The notes beneath the pieces are model-generated. The model had not been told where the DNA came from and ran no database searches. It was given only the letters and a program-made list of their open reading frames with translations. From the NCBI RefSeq assembly GCF_014218725.1, contig NZ_JABBJE010000002.1:310001-374000 (forward strand): a stretch of 64,000 nucleotides of DNA, given 5' to 3'. Below are positions 10,004 to 18,323 of this stretch, one piece after another; the stretch's first letter is position 1; every line of letters begins with the position of its first letter. This DNA is from Brevundimonas huaxiensis (GTDB lineage: Bacteria > Pseudomonadota > Alphaproteobacteria > Caulobacterales > Caulobacteraceae). Made by a program: the position numbers and the translations under genes.

Positions 10004-10800
10004 GCGCGCGTCATCAAGGTCGGGTGCTCATTCTGGCCGGGTCCGACAGCGGCGGCGGCGCGGGCATCCAGGCCGACATCAAGGCCGTGACGATGATGGG
10101 CGGGTTCGCCGCCACCGCCATCACGGCCATCACGGTGCAGAACACCCTGGGGGTGCACGGCGTCCATCCGCTGCCGCTGGATCTGATCGCCGCCCAGGCG
10201 CGGGCCGTGCTGGAGGACATCGGGACCGACGCGGTCAAGACCGGCATGCTGGGCTCGGTCGAGGTGGTCGAGACGGTCGCGGCCCTGCTGGACGAGGCGG
10301 ACGCCCCGGCGGTCGTCGATCCGGTCATGGTGGCCAAGGGCGGCCATACCCTGTTGCCCAATGCGGCGGTCGAGGCGGTGAAGCGCCTGATGATCCCGCG
10401 CGCGGCCCTGCTGACGCCCAATGCGCCCGAGGCCGAGGCCCTGACAGGCCTTGCGGTCCACGACCTGGACGGCCAGAGGCGGGCGGGCGAGGCGCTGCTG
10501 GCCCTTGGGGCGCGGGCGGTGCTGATGAAGGGCGGCCATGTGTCGGGGCCGACGGTGATCGACCTGCTGATGACCGCAGACGGCGAGACGGTGCTGGAGG
10601 CCGAGCGGGTCGACACCCGCCACACCCACGGCACCGGCTGCACCCTGGCCAGCGCCTGTGCAGCCGGGCTGGCGATGGGGCGGCCGCTGGAGGTCGCGGT
10701 GGCCGAAGCCTGGGCCTATGTCGGCGAGGCGATCCGCCGCGCGCCCGGCCTGGGCGGCGGACACGGGCCGCTGGATCACGGCTGGCCGGTGCGGGGATGA
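10000..10800 (+). CDS. thiD: Hydroxymethylpyrimidine/phosphomethylpyrimidine kinase
   Basis: Phosphorylates HMP and HMP-P in thiamine synthesis. 266 residues. N-terminal LILAGSDSGGGAGIQADIKA binds substrate; VQNTLGVHGVHPLP, DAVKTGMLGSVEVVE, DPVMVAKGG, TPNAPEAEALTG, MKGGHVSG and the anion hole HTHGTGCTLASA are all present. It overlaps the preceding SMR gene and the next gene by 4 bp each, so these genes are probably translated together although they are functionally unrelated. Confidence 0.97.
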   Translation: MSARHQGRVLILAGSDSGGGAGIQADIKAVTMMGGFAATAITAITVQNTLGVHGVHPLPLDLIAAQARAVLEDIGTDAVKTGMLGSVEVVETVAALLDEADAPAVVDPVMVAKGGHTLLPNAAVEAVKRLMIPRAALLTPNAPEAEALTGLAVHDLDGQRRAGEALLALGARAVLMKGGHVSGPTVIDLLMTADGETVLEAERVDTRHTHGTGCTLASACAAGLAMGRPLEVAVAEAWAYVGEAIRRAPGLGGGHGPLDHGWPVRG

Positions 10801-11372
10801 GCGAGCTGGAGGCGGAACTGGCCGCCATCGTGCGCGCCGATGCTGGGTTGATGCATGTGCTGACGACCCTCCGGGCGCTGGACCTGCCCGACTGGCGGCT
10901 GGTGTCCGGGGCCGTCTATCAGGCCGTGTGGAACGCCCGGACAGGGCGGCCGGCGGGCTATGGGGTCAAGGACTACGACCTGGCCTATTTCGACGCGTCG
11001 GACCTGTCCTACGAGGCCGAGGACGTCGTCATCAAACGCGTCGCCGCCGCCTTCGACGAGCCGTTCCGCAGCCAGGTCGAGGTCCGCAACCAGGCGCGGG
11101 TGCATCTGTGGTTCCAGAACCGGTTCGGCGAACCCTATGCGCCGTTGCATTCGACCGACGAAGCGCTGGGACGGTTCGTGGCGCCGACCTTTGCGGTCGG
11201 GGTGCGGCTGGAGGCGGACGAAAGCCTCAGCGTCGCCGCGCCGTTCGGGCTGGACGACGTGTTCGCCCTGACGATCCGGCCCAACCCGAACCGGCCGACG
11301 GCCAGGGGCTGGGCCAAGGCCGTCGACAGCGCGCGGGCGCGCTGGCCCGAGCTGACGGTGATCGAGCCCTAG
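10797..11372 (+). CDS. Nucleotidyltransferase family protein (NTP_transf_6 / DUF925)
   Basis: 191 residues. The YkgJ-unrelated DUF925 fold is recognised by WRLVSGAVYQAVWN, GVKDYDLAYFDASDLSYEAED (acidic pair typical of nucleotidyltransferases), RNQARVHLWFQNRFGEPYAPL and a C-terminal NPNRPTARGW. The biochemical substrate is unknown. The start overlaps thiD by 4 bp. The stop is shared with the convergent DUF983 gene through a palindromic CTAG. Confidence 0.88.
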   Translation: MSELEAELAAIVRADAGLMHVLTTLRALDLPDWRLVSGAVYQAVWNARTGRPAGYGVKDYDLAYFDASDLSYEAEDVVIKRVAAAFDEPFRSQVEVRNQARVHLWFQNRFGEPYAPLHSTDEALGRFVAPTFAVGVRLEADESLSVAAPFGLDDVFALTIRPNPNRPTARGWAKAVDSARARWPELTVIEP

Positions 11373-11758
11373 AAGGGTCCGTGCTTGCCGTTCGAGGAGA
11401 ACTCGGGCGGGGCGGCCTTGTGGACATATTGTTCGGCGACCAGCCAGGCCTTGAAGGGGCGAAGGCAGCCCAGGCACAGGGCGACCAAGATGGGCAGGGT
11501 CACGACCAGATGCACCCAGATCGGCGGATGGACGGTGAAGTCGAACACCATCAGCAGGATCATCCCCACCACCCCGACGGCCGTCATGACGAAGAAGGCC
11601 GGGCCGTCCGCCGGATCGGCGAAGGCGTAGCTGAGCCCGCACGCCGGACATTCCGTCTGAAGCGTCAGATAGCCCTTGAACAGCGGACCCTTGCCGCAGC
11701 GAGGGCAGCGACAGGCCAGGCCGGTCTTCAGGGTGCTGAGGCGCGGATAATCGGTCAT
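11369..11758 (-). CDS. DUF983 family zinc-ribbon membrane protein
   Basis: 129 residues from ATG at 11758 (the frame extends upstream to 11827, but MTDYPRLSTLKTGL is the family N-terminus). It has the hallmark CRCPRCGKGPLFKGYL and CPACGL cysteine pairs, then FADPADGPAFFVMTAVGVVG and two membrane helices. In alphaproteobacteria DUF983 genes often sit near heme/cytochrome oxidase assembly genes, but not here. The function is unknown. Confidence 0.9.
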   Translation of the reverse strand: MTDYPRLSTLKTGLACRCPRCGKGPLFKGYLTLQTECPACGLSYAFADPADGPAFFVMTAVGVVGMILLMVFDFTVHPPIWVHLVVTLPILVALCLGCLRPFKAWLVAEQYVHKAAPPEFSSNGKHGPF

Positions 11759-11839
11759 CTGGCGACTATGGGCGTTTAAAACGGCGCTGTCGCGTGGACC
11801 GGTTGTCCTAAGGCCATCCCTCATCACGGTGAACGGCGG

Positions 11840-11853
11840 TTAACCGCGATTAA
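11840..11853. promoter_or_regulatory. TTAA-N6-TTAA, CtrA-like site upstream of the TPR gene
   Basis: TTAA at 11840-11843 and 11850-11853, spaced by 6 rather than the CtrA-consensus 7. It lies about 30 bp before the TPR protein start in a short divergent promoter region. Suggestive only. Confidence 0.3.
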
Positions 11854-11881
11854 AGGCCTTGTGCGGCATGGGTCGGGAGAT

Positions 11882-14731
11882 ATGTCCGGGGCCTCGCCGA
11901 CAAAGCGCATCCTGAAGACGACCGTGGCCGCCGCCACGGCCGGCGCCGTCGTGTTCGCGCCGATGGCGCCGCTGGCCCAGGAAGTCGGCCGGTCGCGCGA
12001 TCCGCTGTCCATCAATATCGGCGCCAACGCCGAGTTCACGCGGGTCGAGTTCGGCGGCGTGATCGGGGTGCGTTCGCGCGTCAGCCGCGAGGGCGACAAG
12101 GTCGTCGTCCGGCTAGGGACCACCGCCGCGCCCGACGTTTCGCGACTGAAGGTCGATCCGCCGGCCGGGGTGAAGTCGGTCGAGACGCGGCCGAGCCGGA
12201 GCGCGGGCGGCACGGACCTGATCCTGACGCTGGAAGAGGGCGCGGATGCGCGCTCGGGCGTCGCGGACGGGGCGGTTTGGCTGAACCTGTATGCGCCCGG
12301 CAAGGCGCCGGAGGGCGGTGACGCCGCCAAGCCGCAGACGACCAAGGCCGTGGTGCCGGTGCGGGCCGAGACGGCCGGCGGCAAGACCGTCCTGACCTTC
12401 GACTGGGGCGCGCCGGTAGGGGCGGCCGTCTTCCGCCGGGGCGATGCGGTCTGGGTCGTGTTCGACACGGCCGCCCGCATGGATATGAGCGGCGCCAAGG
12501 CGCTGGGGTCGGCCAAGAACGCCCAGTGGGCGGCCGGGCCGGGCTATACGGCGCTGAGGATCGCCGAACCTGAGGGGCTGGGCGTCTCGGCGCAGGGGCA
12601 GGGCGGGACCTGGACCGTGACCCTGGGCGGCCCGGACGGTGCGGCGGGCGGGGTCGAGGTCGGCCGGTCCGACGACGGCGCGCCGGTGCTGGTGGCGCAG
12701 ATGGCCGGGGCGACCAAGGCGGTTTGGCTGACCGATCCGCTGGTCGGGGACCGGTTCGCGGCGGTGACGGCCCTGGCGCCCGGCAAGGGCTACGCCGGCG
12801 GACGGCGCACGGTCGATCTGAGCCTGATCCCGACCGCGCAGGGCCTGGCGGTCGAAACGTCGGCCGACGACCTGAAGATCGAGGCGGCGGGCGATCTGGT
12901 GACGCTGAGCCGGCCCAAGGGGCTGGCGCTGTCGTCGCCGGCGGCCGGGCTGGAGACGGGCGACCACAATGCGGATGCGCCCAAGCGGGCGGCCTATCCG
13001 GCGCTGATCGACGAGGCCTGGGCCGCGACGGGCGAGGCGGGATTCTCGGACCGCTATCGCCGGCTGCAGGATGCCGCCGGGCTGGAGACCATTGCGGCGG
13101 CGGACAATCCGCGCGCGCCGATCGAGGCGCGGATGGCGCTGGCGCGGTTCCTGGTCGGGTCGGGCCTGAACTATGAGGCCATCGGGGTGCTGAACGCCCT
13201 GATCGCCAAGGCGCCCAACCTGCAAGGCGAGCCCGAAGTGCGCGGCCTGCGCGGGGTGGCGCGCGTCGGCGTCGGGCGGCTGGAGGAGGCCCAGGTCGAT
13301 TTCGCGGGCGCGGCTCTGGCGGGCGATCCGGCGACCAAGGTCTGGCTGGGCTATATCGCTTCGGAAATGGGCGACTGGGAGGGGGCGCGTCGCAACTTCC
13401 CCGCCGACGCCCCGGCCATCGACAGCTTCCCCAAGGAATGGCGCGCGCGGTTCGGCGCGGCCCACGCCATGGCCGCGATCCAGTTGAATGATCTCGCCGC
13501 CGCCCAGCAGCTGTTGGCCTATGTGTTCAGCCAGGATGCGCCGGCGGTCGATCAACTGACCGCGCGGCTGGTGCAGGCCCGGATGTTCGAGCTGAACGGC
13601 GACAAGAGCCGGGCGCTGGCGGTCTACAAGGCCGTGGCGCGCGCGCCGCTGGACGGGATCGCCACGCCGGCGAAACTGGGAGCCATCAGCCTGGAGCTGG
13701 ACAAGGGCGCGATCACGCCGGATCAGGCGACCGCCCAGCTGGAACAGCTGAAATGGCGCTGGCGCGGGGATGCGACCGAGATGGCGGTCGTGCGCAAACT
13801 GTCGGGCATCTATCTGCAGCAGGGGCGATACCGCGAGGCGCTGGACGCTCTGCGTGGCGCGGGCAAGCGGATGGCGGGCGTGCCGGGCGCAGCCGAAGTG
13901 CAGGCGGATCAGGCCAACGCCTTCCGCGCCCTGTTCCTGGACGGGGCGGCGGACGGTTTGCAGCCGGTGCAGGCGCTGGCGCTGTTCTATGACTTCCGCG
14001 AACTGACCCCGATCGGGGCGGACGGCGACGAGATGGTGCGGCGTCTGTCGCGCCGGCTGATCGACGTGGACCTGCTGGATCAGGCCGCCGAACTGCTCAA
14101 GCACCAGGTGGACGAGCGTCTGGACGGGGTGGCCAAGGCCCAGGTCGCGACCAATCTGGCCACGGTCTACCTGATGGACCGCCAGCCGGAGAAGGCGTTG
14201 CAGGCCATTTGGGGCTCGCGCACCACCCTGCTGCCCAATGCGATGAACAGCGAGCGCCGGGCGCTGGAGGCGCGCGCCCTGATGGATCTGGGCCGGTTCG
14301 ACCATGCGCTTGAGGTGCTGGACCGGGATCAGTCGAACCCGGCGCGCGAGGTGCGGGCCGACATCTTCTGGAAGCAGCAGAAGTGGGGCGAGGCGGCGCC
14401 GATCTATGAGGCGCGGCTGAGCGATCGCTACAAGACCGCGACCACGCCGCTGACGCCGGCCGAGGAAAGCTGGCTGATCCGGGCGGGCGTCGGCTATTCG
14501 CTGGCGGGCGATCGGGCCGCGTTGCAGCGGCTGAGCGGGCGCTTTGGGCCGATGGTTCCCGGCGCGCGTTCGGCGGCGGCGCTGCGGGTCGCGCTGGACG
14601 ACAATCTGTCGGGCGTGGCCGGGACGGGCGACTTCGCCAATCTGTCCAGCCAGGCCGACACCTTCGTCGGCTGGGTCAACAGCGCCAAACAGGCGTTCAG
14701 AAAAGAAGCGGACGCCAAAAGCGCCGCCTGA
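11882..14731 (+). CDS. Large exported TPR-repeat protein, unknown function
   Basis: 949 residues from ATG 11882 (GGGAG just upstream; a GTG at 11861 is an alternative). A signal peptide is visible (ILKTTVAAATAGAVVFAPMAPLAQ). Residues about 30-300 look like beta-rich domains with patterns such as TRVEFGGVIGVRSRVSREGD and VVVRLGTTAAPDVSRL, reminiscent of an AMIN-like module. From about residue 390 to the end there are many helical TPR-type repeats (IEARMALARFLVGSGLNYEA; AIQLNDLAAAQQLLAYVFSQ; RKLSGIYLQQGRYREALDAL; ATNLATVYLMDRQPEKALQA). It precedes HU and the fliP-fliO genes and could be a periplasmic scaffold, possibly flagellar; this is inference from position. Confidence 0.8.
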   Translation: MSGASPTKRILKTTVAAATAGAVVFAPMAPLAQEVGRSRDPLSINIGANAEFTRVEFGGVIGVRSRVSREGDKVVVRLGTTAAPDVSRLKVDPPAGVKSVETRPSRSAGGTDLILTLEEGADARSGVADGAVWLNLYAPGKAPEGGDAAKPQTTKAVVPVRAETAGGKTVLTFDWGAPVGAAVFRRGDAVWVVFDTAARMDMSGAKALGSAKNAQWAAGPGYTALRIAEPEGLGVSAQGQGGTWTVTLGGPDGAAGGVEVGRSDDGAPVLVAQMAGATKAVWLTDPLVGDRFAAVTALAPGKGYAGGRRTVDLSLIPTAQGLAVETSADDLKIEAAGDLVTLSRPKGLALSSPAAGLETGDHNADAPKRAAYPALIDEAWAATGEAGFSDRYRRLQDAAGLETIAAADNPRAPIEARMALARFLVGSGLNYEAIGVLNALIAKAPNLQGEPEVRGLRGVARVGVGRLEEAQVDFAGAALAGDPATKVWLGYIASEMGDWEGARRNFPADAPAIDSFPKEWRARFGAAHAMAAIQLNDLAAAQQLLAYVFSQDAPAVDQLTARLVQARMFELNGDKSRALAVYKAVARAPLDGIATPAKLGAISLELDKGAITPDQATAQLEQLKWRWRGDATEMAVVRKLSGIYLQQGRYREALDALRGAGKRMAGVPGAAEVQADQANAFRALFLDGAADGLQPVQALALFYDFRELTPIGADGDEMVRRLSRRLIDVDLLDQAAELLKHQVDERLDGVAKAQVATNLATVYLMDRQPEKALQAIWGSRTTLLPNAMNSERRALEARALMDLGRFDHALEVLDRDQSNPAREVRADIFWKQQKWGEAAPIYEARLSDRYKTATTPLTPAEESWLIRAGVGYSLAGDRAALQRLSGRFGPMVPGARSAAALRVALDDNLSGVAGTGDFANLSSQADTFVGWVNSAKQAFRKEADAKSAA

Positions 14732-14786
14732 AACTGAAACGGGCGGAGATCGCATCGCGACCCCCGCCCATAGAAGCGTCTATTGA

Positions 14787-14914
14787 TCCTCCCCCGTGCT
14801 TTACGGGGGAGGGGGACCACGAAGTGGTGGGGGGGGCGGGCCCAGCACGGGTGATGCGGTCGCCCCCTCCACCGCCTGACGGCGGTCCCCCTCCCCCGCG
14901 ATGCGGGGGAGGAT
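14787..14914. repeat. Palindromic intergenic repeat (CCTCCCCC family), copy 1
   Basis: Both outer arms contain TCCTCCCCCG / CGGGGGAGGA and the inner arms GGGGGACCAC / GGTCCCCCTCCCCC, so the whole 128-bp element can fold on itself. It fills the gap between the converging TPR and HU genes and may end transcription from both. A related element lies at 62009-62163. Confidence 0.85.
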
Positions 14915-14922
14915 CTATCGGC

Positions 14923-15201
14923 TTAGCCGTTGACGGCGTCCTTCAGCGGCTTGGAGACGCGGAAGCGCACGGCCTTGGAGGCGGCGATCTTGATGGTCGC
15001 GCCGGTAGCCGGGTTGCGGCCTTCGCGCTCGGCGCGGTCGGCGGTGTCGAAGACGCCCAGGTTCGAGATGCGGATGTCGCCGCCCGACTTCAGGGTCGAG
15101 TGGATGTTTTCGACGATCGCGGTCAGCACCTTGCCGGCGTCGGCCTGCGAAACACCAGCGTCCTTGGCGACGGCGGCGATCAGTTCGGCTTGAGTGGTCA
15201 T
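14923..15201 (-). CDS. hup: HU-family nucleoid DNA-binding protein
   Basis: 92-residue histone-like protein that binds and bends DNA. Start ATG at 15201, giving MTTQAELIAAVAKDAGVSQ; an in-frame extension upstream looks non-coding. Signature features: ADAGKVLTAIVENIHSTLKSGG, the arm region VFDTADRAEREGRNPATGA with the intercalating Pro, and C-terminal IKIAASKAVRFRVSKPLKDAV. Length and motifs match HU-alpha/beta; the IHF proteins differ at the arm. Confidence 0.96.
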   Translation of the reverse strand: MTTQAELIAAVAKDAGVSQADAGKVLTAIVENIHSTLKSGGDIRISNLGVFDTADRAEREGRNPATGATIKIAASKAVRFRVSKPLKDAVNG

Positions 15202-15315
15202 AAGAAGCGTTTCCAGTGTTAGTCGCCCGATTCCGAGCGAGGACCGGGGGATCAACACGGATTTCCCTATGCTTTGCAAGCGCCGATGACGCTTAAAGCC
15301 ATATGGGGCGGGGGA

Positions 15316-16128
15316 TTATCCGGTACCGGACGCTCGCTGGAAGCTCTCGACCAGGCTTCCGGCGACCAATCGCCAGCCATCCACCAGCACGAAAAAGATC
15401 AACTTGAAGGGGAGGGAGACCACCACCGGAGGGAGCATCATCATGCCCATGGACATCAGCACGCTGGCCACCACCAGATCGATCACAAGGAACGGAACGA
15501 AAAGGAGAAATCCGATTTCGAACGCCTTCTTCAACTCGCTGATCATGAAGGCCGGGGTGACCACGCGCAGGGGCAGGTCCTGGACGTTCTGGGGCGGGTC
15601 GATCTTCGACAGACGGGTGAACAGGGCGAGGTCCCCGCGGTCCACCTGGGCCAGCATGAAGGTTTTTACGGGTTCGGACGCCTGATCGAAGGCCTGGGGC
15701 AGTTCGATCTGCTGATCCATCAGCGGACGGATGCCCGAATCATAGGCGTCCTGCCAGGTCGGGGCCATGACGATGGCGCTGAGGAACAGCGACAGGGACA
15801 CCAGGACGGCGTTTGGCGGCGACTGTTGCAGGCCCAGCGCCGTGCGCAGCAGCGACAGGACCACGATGATCCGCACGAAGCTGGTGGTCATGATGACGAT
15901 GGATGGCGCCAAGGACAGGACGGTCATCAGACCGACCAGCTGGACCACGCGCTGGGTCAGGCCGGCGCCGGTGCCCAGATCGATGTTCAGCGCCGAGCCG
16001 CTTTGCGCCGCCTGCTGAGCCAGGGCCGCGACAGGCCAGGCCAGACAGACCAGGGTGGTGAATAGCGACAGCAGGGCCGCGCGTTTCAGCTCGGCGCTGG
16101 TCGGCTTGACGAAGACGGCGGGCTTCAC
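15316..16128 (-). CDS. fliP: Flagellar type III export apparatus protein FliP
   Basis: Core component of the flagellar protein export gate in the inner membrane. 270 residues: signal peptide (LFTTLVCLAWPVAALAQ), then four membrane segments. Typical family text: VVQLVGLMTVLSLAPSIVIM, TSFVRIIVVLSLLRTALGLQQSPPN, TPAFMISELKKAFEIGFLLF and PFLVIDLVVASVLMSMGMMM. It overlaps fliO by 4 bp; both are read away from flgBC-fliE across a shared promoter region. Confidence 0.97.
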   Translation of the reverse strand: MKPAVFVKPTSAELKRAALLSLFTTLVCLAWPVAALAQQAAQSGSALNIDLGTGAGLTQRVVQLVGLMTVLSLAPSIVIMTTSFVRIIVVLSLLRTALGLQQSPPNAVLVSLSLFLSAIVMAPTWQDAYDSGIRPLMDQQIELPQAFDQASEPVKTFMLAQVDRGDLALFTRLSKIDPPQNVQDLPLRVVTPAFMISELKKAFEIGFLLFVPFLVIDLVVASVLMSMGMMMLPPVVVSLPFKLIFFVLVDGWRLVAGSLVESFQRASGTG

Positions 16129-16415
16129 TGGCCGCCTCCCATTTTGCCGAGAGAGGGCTGACGCGGTTCGATCAGTTCGCGGCCTTCGCCCAGCAGGATC
16201 AGCCGTTCCTCGTCGTCGACGCGGACCAGAACCAGACGGCGGGCGGGGTCCAGCACCAGGGTCTCGACGACCTGAAGCCGGCGCTCGCCGCGCTCAGCAT
16301 TCAGCCGGGCCAGGATCTGCGGCGCATAGCGGCGCGCAGCCCAGGCCGCAATTCCGATCAGGCCGAGGGTGAAGGCCAGGCCGAAGACCGCCCGGGCGAG
16401 ATCGAGGAAATTCAT
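16125..16415 (-). CDS. fliO: Flagellar biosynthesis protein FliO
   Basis: 96-residue membrane protein that helps assemble FliP in the export gate. One N-terminal membrane helix (ARAVFGLAFTLGLIGIAAWAA) and a small cytoplasmic domain with RRLQVVETLVLDPARRLVLVRVDDEERLILLG, the FliO signature. First gene of the fliO-fliP unit, divergent from flgB across a 145-bp region with CtrA-like sites. Confidence 0.93.
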   Translation of the reverse strand: MNFLDLARAVFGLAFTLGLIGIAAWAARRYAPQILARLNAERGERRLQVVETLVLDPARRLVLVRVDDEERLILLGEGRELIEPRQPSLGKMGGGQ

Positions 16416-16458
16416 GACGCTGCAAAGGCCCCGCGCAGTCCGCGCTCAGGCCGCGAAT

Positions 16459-16507
16459 GTTAACCACCACGGTTAACGACCCGTTGAGATAACCCCCTAT
16501 TAACCAT
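16459..16507. promoter_or_regulatory. CtrA-like boxes in the fliO/flgB divergent promoter
   Basis: Two elements are visible. GTTAACC-N5-GGTTAAC (16459-16477) is a perfect inverted repeat. ATAA (16489-16492)-N7-TTAA (16500-16503), continued as TTAACCAT (16500-16507), fits the CtrA consensus TTAA-N7-TTAA with one mismatch. CtrA is the cell-cycle regulator that activates early flagellar genes in Caulobacter, so control of both divergent units is a reasonable inference. I found no good sigma-54 -24/-12 pair here. Confidence 0.6.
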
Positions 16508-16560
16508 CCAGGCGGCATTTTCTGCCCATCGCGCGCATTCGCGTCGCACGGGAGACCGCC

Positions 16561-16965
16561 ATGGGCGTCGCCGACATACCGCTGCTGGGGCAGATCAAGG
16601 GCCGACTGGGCTGGCTGGACGCACGCCAGCGGGTCATCGCCGAGAACGTCGCCAACGCCGATACGCCGGGCTTCGTCGGGCGCGACCTGAAACAGCCGAC
16701 CGACTTCGCCGCCGCCATGCACTCGGGCGGGGGGCTGCAGATGGTGCGCACCAATGCTGCCCATATCGCGCCGGCCGGTTCGCCGGTGCGGTTCGCTCCG
16801 ACCAAGGCGCCCGATTCGGAGACCACGCTGGACGGCAATTCGGTGGTGGTCGAAGAGCAGATGCTGAAGATGGCCGAGAGCCGCATGGCCTATGACGCCG
16901 CCATCGGCTTCTACCAGAAATCCATGTCCATGATCCGCATGGCCGCCAAGCGGCCGGGCGCCTGA
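16561..16965 (+). CDS. flgB: Flagellar basal-body rod protein FlgB
   Basis: Proximal rod subunit of the flagellar basal body, exported through the flagellar apparatus. 134 residues. N-terminal LGWLDARQRVIAENVANADTPGF is the rod/hook motif; C-terminal EEQMLKMAESRMAYDAAIGFYQKSM is typical of FlgB. First gene of flgB-flgC-fliE, with 25 bp to flgC. Confidence 0.97.
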   Translation: MGVADIPLLGQIKGRLGWLDARQRVIAENVANADTPGFVGRDLKQPTDFAAAMHSGGGLQMVRTNAAHIAPAGSPVRFAPTKAPDSETTLDGNSVVVEEQMLKMAESRMAYDAAIGFYQKSMSMIRMAAKRPGA

Positions 16966-16990
16966 GCTGATGGCCGAGAAGGACTGACCC

Positions 16991-17410
16991 ATGCCTGATC
17001 CCATCCCCCCTTCGAACAGCGCCATGGCGGTGGCGGCCTCGGCCCTGAAGGCGCAGCAGTCGCGCATGCGCGTGATCGCCGAGAACATCGCCAACGCCCA
17101 GTCGACGGCGCGCACGCCGGGCGGCGAGCCCTATCGCCGCCAGATCCCGGTCTTCCAGGCGCGCGAGGTCGATGGGGCGACCGGCGTCACCCTGGCCGAG
17201 GTCCGGCCCGACCAGGGCGACTTCAAGATGGACTATGACCCGTCGCACCCGGCCGCGAACGCGCAGGGCTATGTGATGCGGCCCAATGTCGACACCCTGG
17301 TCGAGGCGATGGACATGCGCGAGGCGCAGCGCGCCTATGAGGCCAATCTGAACGTCATCGAGACGGCGCGGTCGATGGACAGCCGCACCCTCGACATCAT
17401 CAAACGCTGA
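16991..17410 (+). CDS. flgC: Flagellar basal-body rod protein FlgC
   Basis: Proximal rod subunit. 139 residues: N-terminal ALKAQQSRMRVIAENIANAQS motif, the conserved region GGEPYRRQIPVFQ, then DPSHPAANAQGYVMRPNVD and a C-terminal coiled region EAMDMREAQRAYEANLNVIE. Between flgB and fliE, 10 bp before fliE. Confidence 0.97.
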   Translation: MPDPIPPSNSAMAVAASALKAQQSRMRVIAENIANAQSTARTPGGEPYRRQIPVFQAREVDGATGVTLAEVRPDQGDFKMDYDPSHPAANAQGYVMRPNVDTLVEAMDMREAQRAYEANLNVIETARSMDSRTLDIIKR

Positions 17411-17420
17411 GGGCTAGGCC

Positions 17421-17723
17421 ATGAATCCGATGATGGCCGCCAAGGCCTATGCCGCCGTTCAGGGCGGCGCCATGCCGACAGCAGCCCAAGCGCCCGGCGT
17501 CGGGGACGGCGGCTTCGCCGACCTGGTCAAGAACGCCATGACCGACATGACCCAGCAGTCGCGCGCGGCCGAAACCCAGATGACACGATCGGTCCAGGGC
17601 CAGGGCAATCTGATCGATGTGGTCACGGCGCTGAGCTCGGCCGAGGCGTCGCTGGAAACGGTGATCTCGGTCCGCGATCAGGTGATTTCCGCCTATAAGG
17701 AAATCATGGCGATGCCGATCTGA
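17421..17723 (+). CDS. fliE: Flagellar hook-basal body complex protein FliE
   Basis: Adaptor between the MS ring and the rod. 100 residues: variable Ala/Pro N-terminus, then FADLVKNAMTDMTQQSRAAETQ, and the FliE motif LIDVVTALSSAEASLETVISVRDQVISAYKEIMAMPI. Last gene of the unit; it converges on a polysaccharide export gene with 7 bp between stops. Confidence 0.96.
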   Translation: MNPMMAAKAYAAVQGGAMPTAAQAPGVGDGGFADLVKNAMTDMTQQSRAAETQMTRSVQGQGNLIDVVTALSSAEASLETVISVRDQVISAYKEIMAMPI

Positions 17724-17730
17724 CGGCGGG

Positions 17731-18273
17731 TCAGAAGTAGCGTTCGCCGATCCGCAAAGTGTCGCCGGGCGAAACACGCGCATCGGCGGTCAGCGGCTGG
17801 GCTTCTTCGACCTGTGATCCGGCGCGACGCACGAAGACGCGGCGCGTGTTGGCGCGATAGGTGAAGCCTTGCGCCGTCGCCACGGCGTTCAGCACCGTCA
17901 GGTCCGGCAGATAGGGGTATTCTCCCGGCCGATTGACCTCGCCCAGGATGTAGATCGGCCGATAGGTCAGGACCTTGGCGGTGACGCGCGGCTGGTTCAG
18001 ATAGCCCTGGCTCAAGGCTTGAGCGACGCCGTCCTGAAGCTGGGCGCCCGTCAAGCCGGCAGCCTGAACCTCGCCGATCAGGGGCAGGGCGATCCGGCCA
18101 TTGGCGTCGATCACGAACTCGCCGCCCAGCGCCGCCTCGCCGAAGACGTCGATGCGCACCTTGTCTGCGGAGGCGAGGCGATAGTCCGATACGCTCTGAG
18201 GCGCAAAGGCCGTCAAGCCCAGCGACAGGATCGCGACCAGCAGGCCGATGCCTCTTCTTGCCTCCAATGTCAT
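17731..18273 (-). CDS. Polysaccharide export protein (Wza/HfsD-like)
   Basis: 180-residue secreted protein of the polysaccharide biosynthesis/export family. Signal peptide IGLLVAILSLGLTAFAPQ, then the Poly_export domain (DYRLASADKVRIDVFGEAALGGEFVID; GRIALPLIGEVQAAGLT) and one SLBB-like domain (YILGEVNRPGEYPYLPDLTVLNAVATAQGF). No lipobox Cys is seen, so it is shorter than Wza and may be periplasmic. In Caulobacterales similar proteins export holdfast or capsule polysaccharide. The FAD-binding and WecG-type genes upstream are on the same strand. Confidence 0.9.
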   Translation of the reverse strand: MTLEARRGIGLLVAILSLGLTAFAPQSVSDYRLASADKVRIDVFGEAALGGEFVIDANGRIALPLIGEVQAAGLTGAQLQDGVAQALSQGYLNQPRVTAKVLTYRPIYILGEVNRPGEYPYLPDLTVLNAVATAQGFTYRANTRRVFVRRAGSQVEEAQPLTADARVSPGDTLRIGERYF

Positions 18274-18323
18274 CGCCCCTGATCGCTTCAGGTGTGAAGT
18301 CTAAACGTGTCGGTTGTTCGGGT

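Noticed and set aside
12113..14755. 880-residue minus-strand ORF opposite the TPR gene
   Set aside because: Arg/Gln/His-rich antisense reading with no domains; the sense ORF has a signal peptide and TPRs.
16500..16560. Possible sigma-54 promoter before flgB
   Set aside because: GG and GC pairs have spacing 8 or 11, not the required 10.
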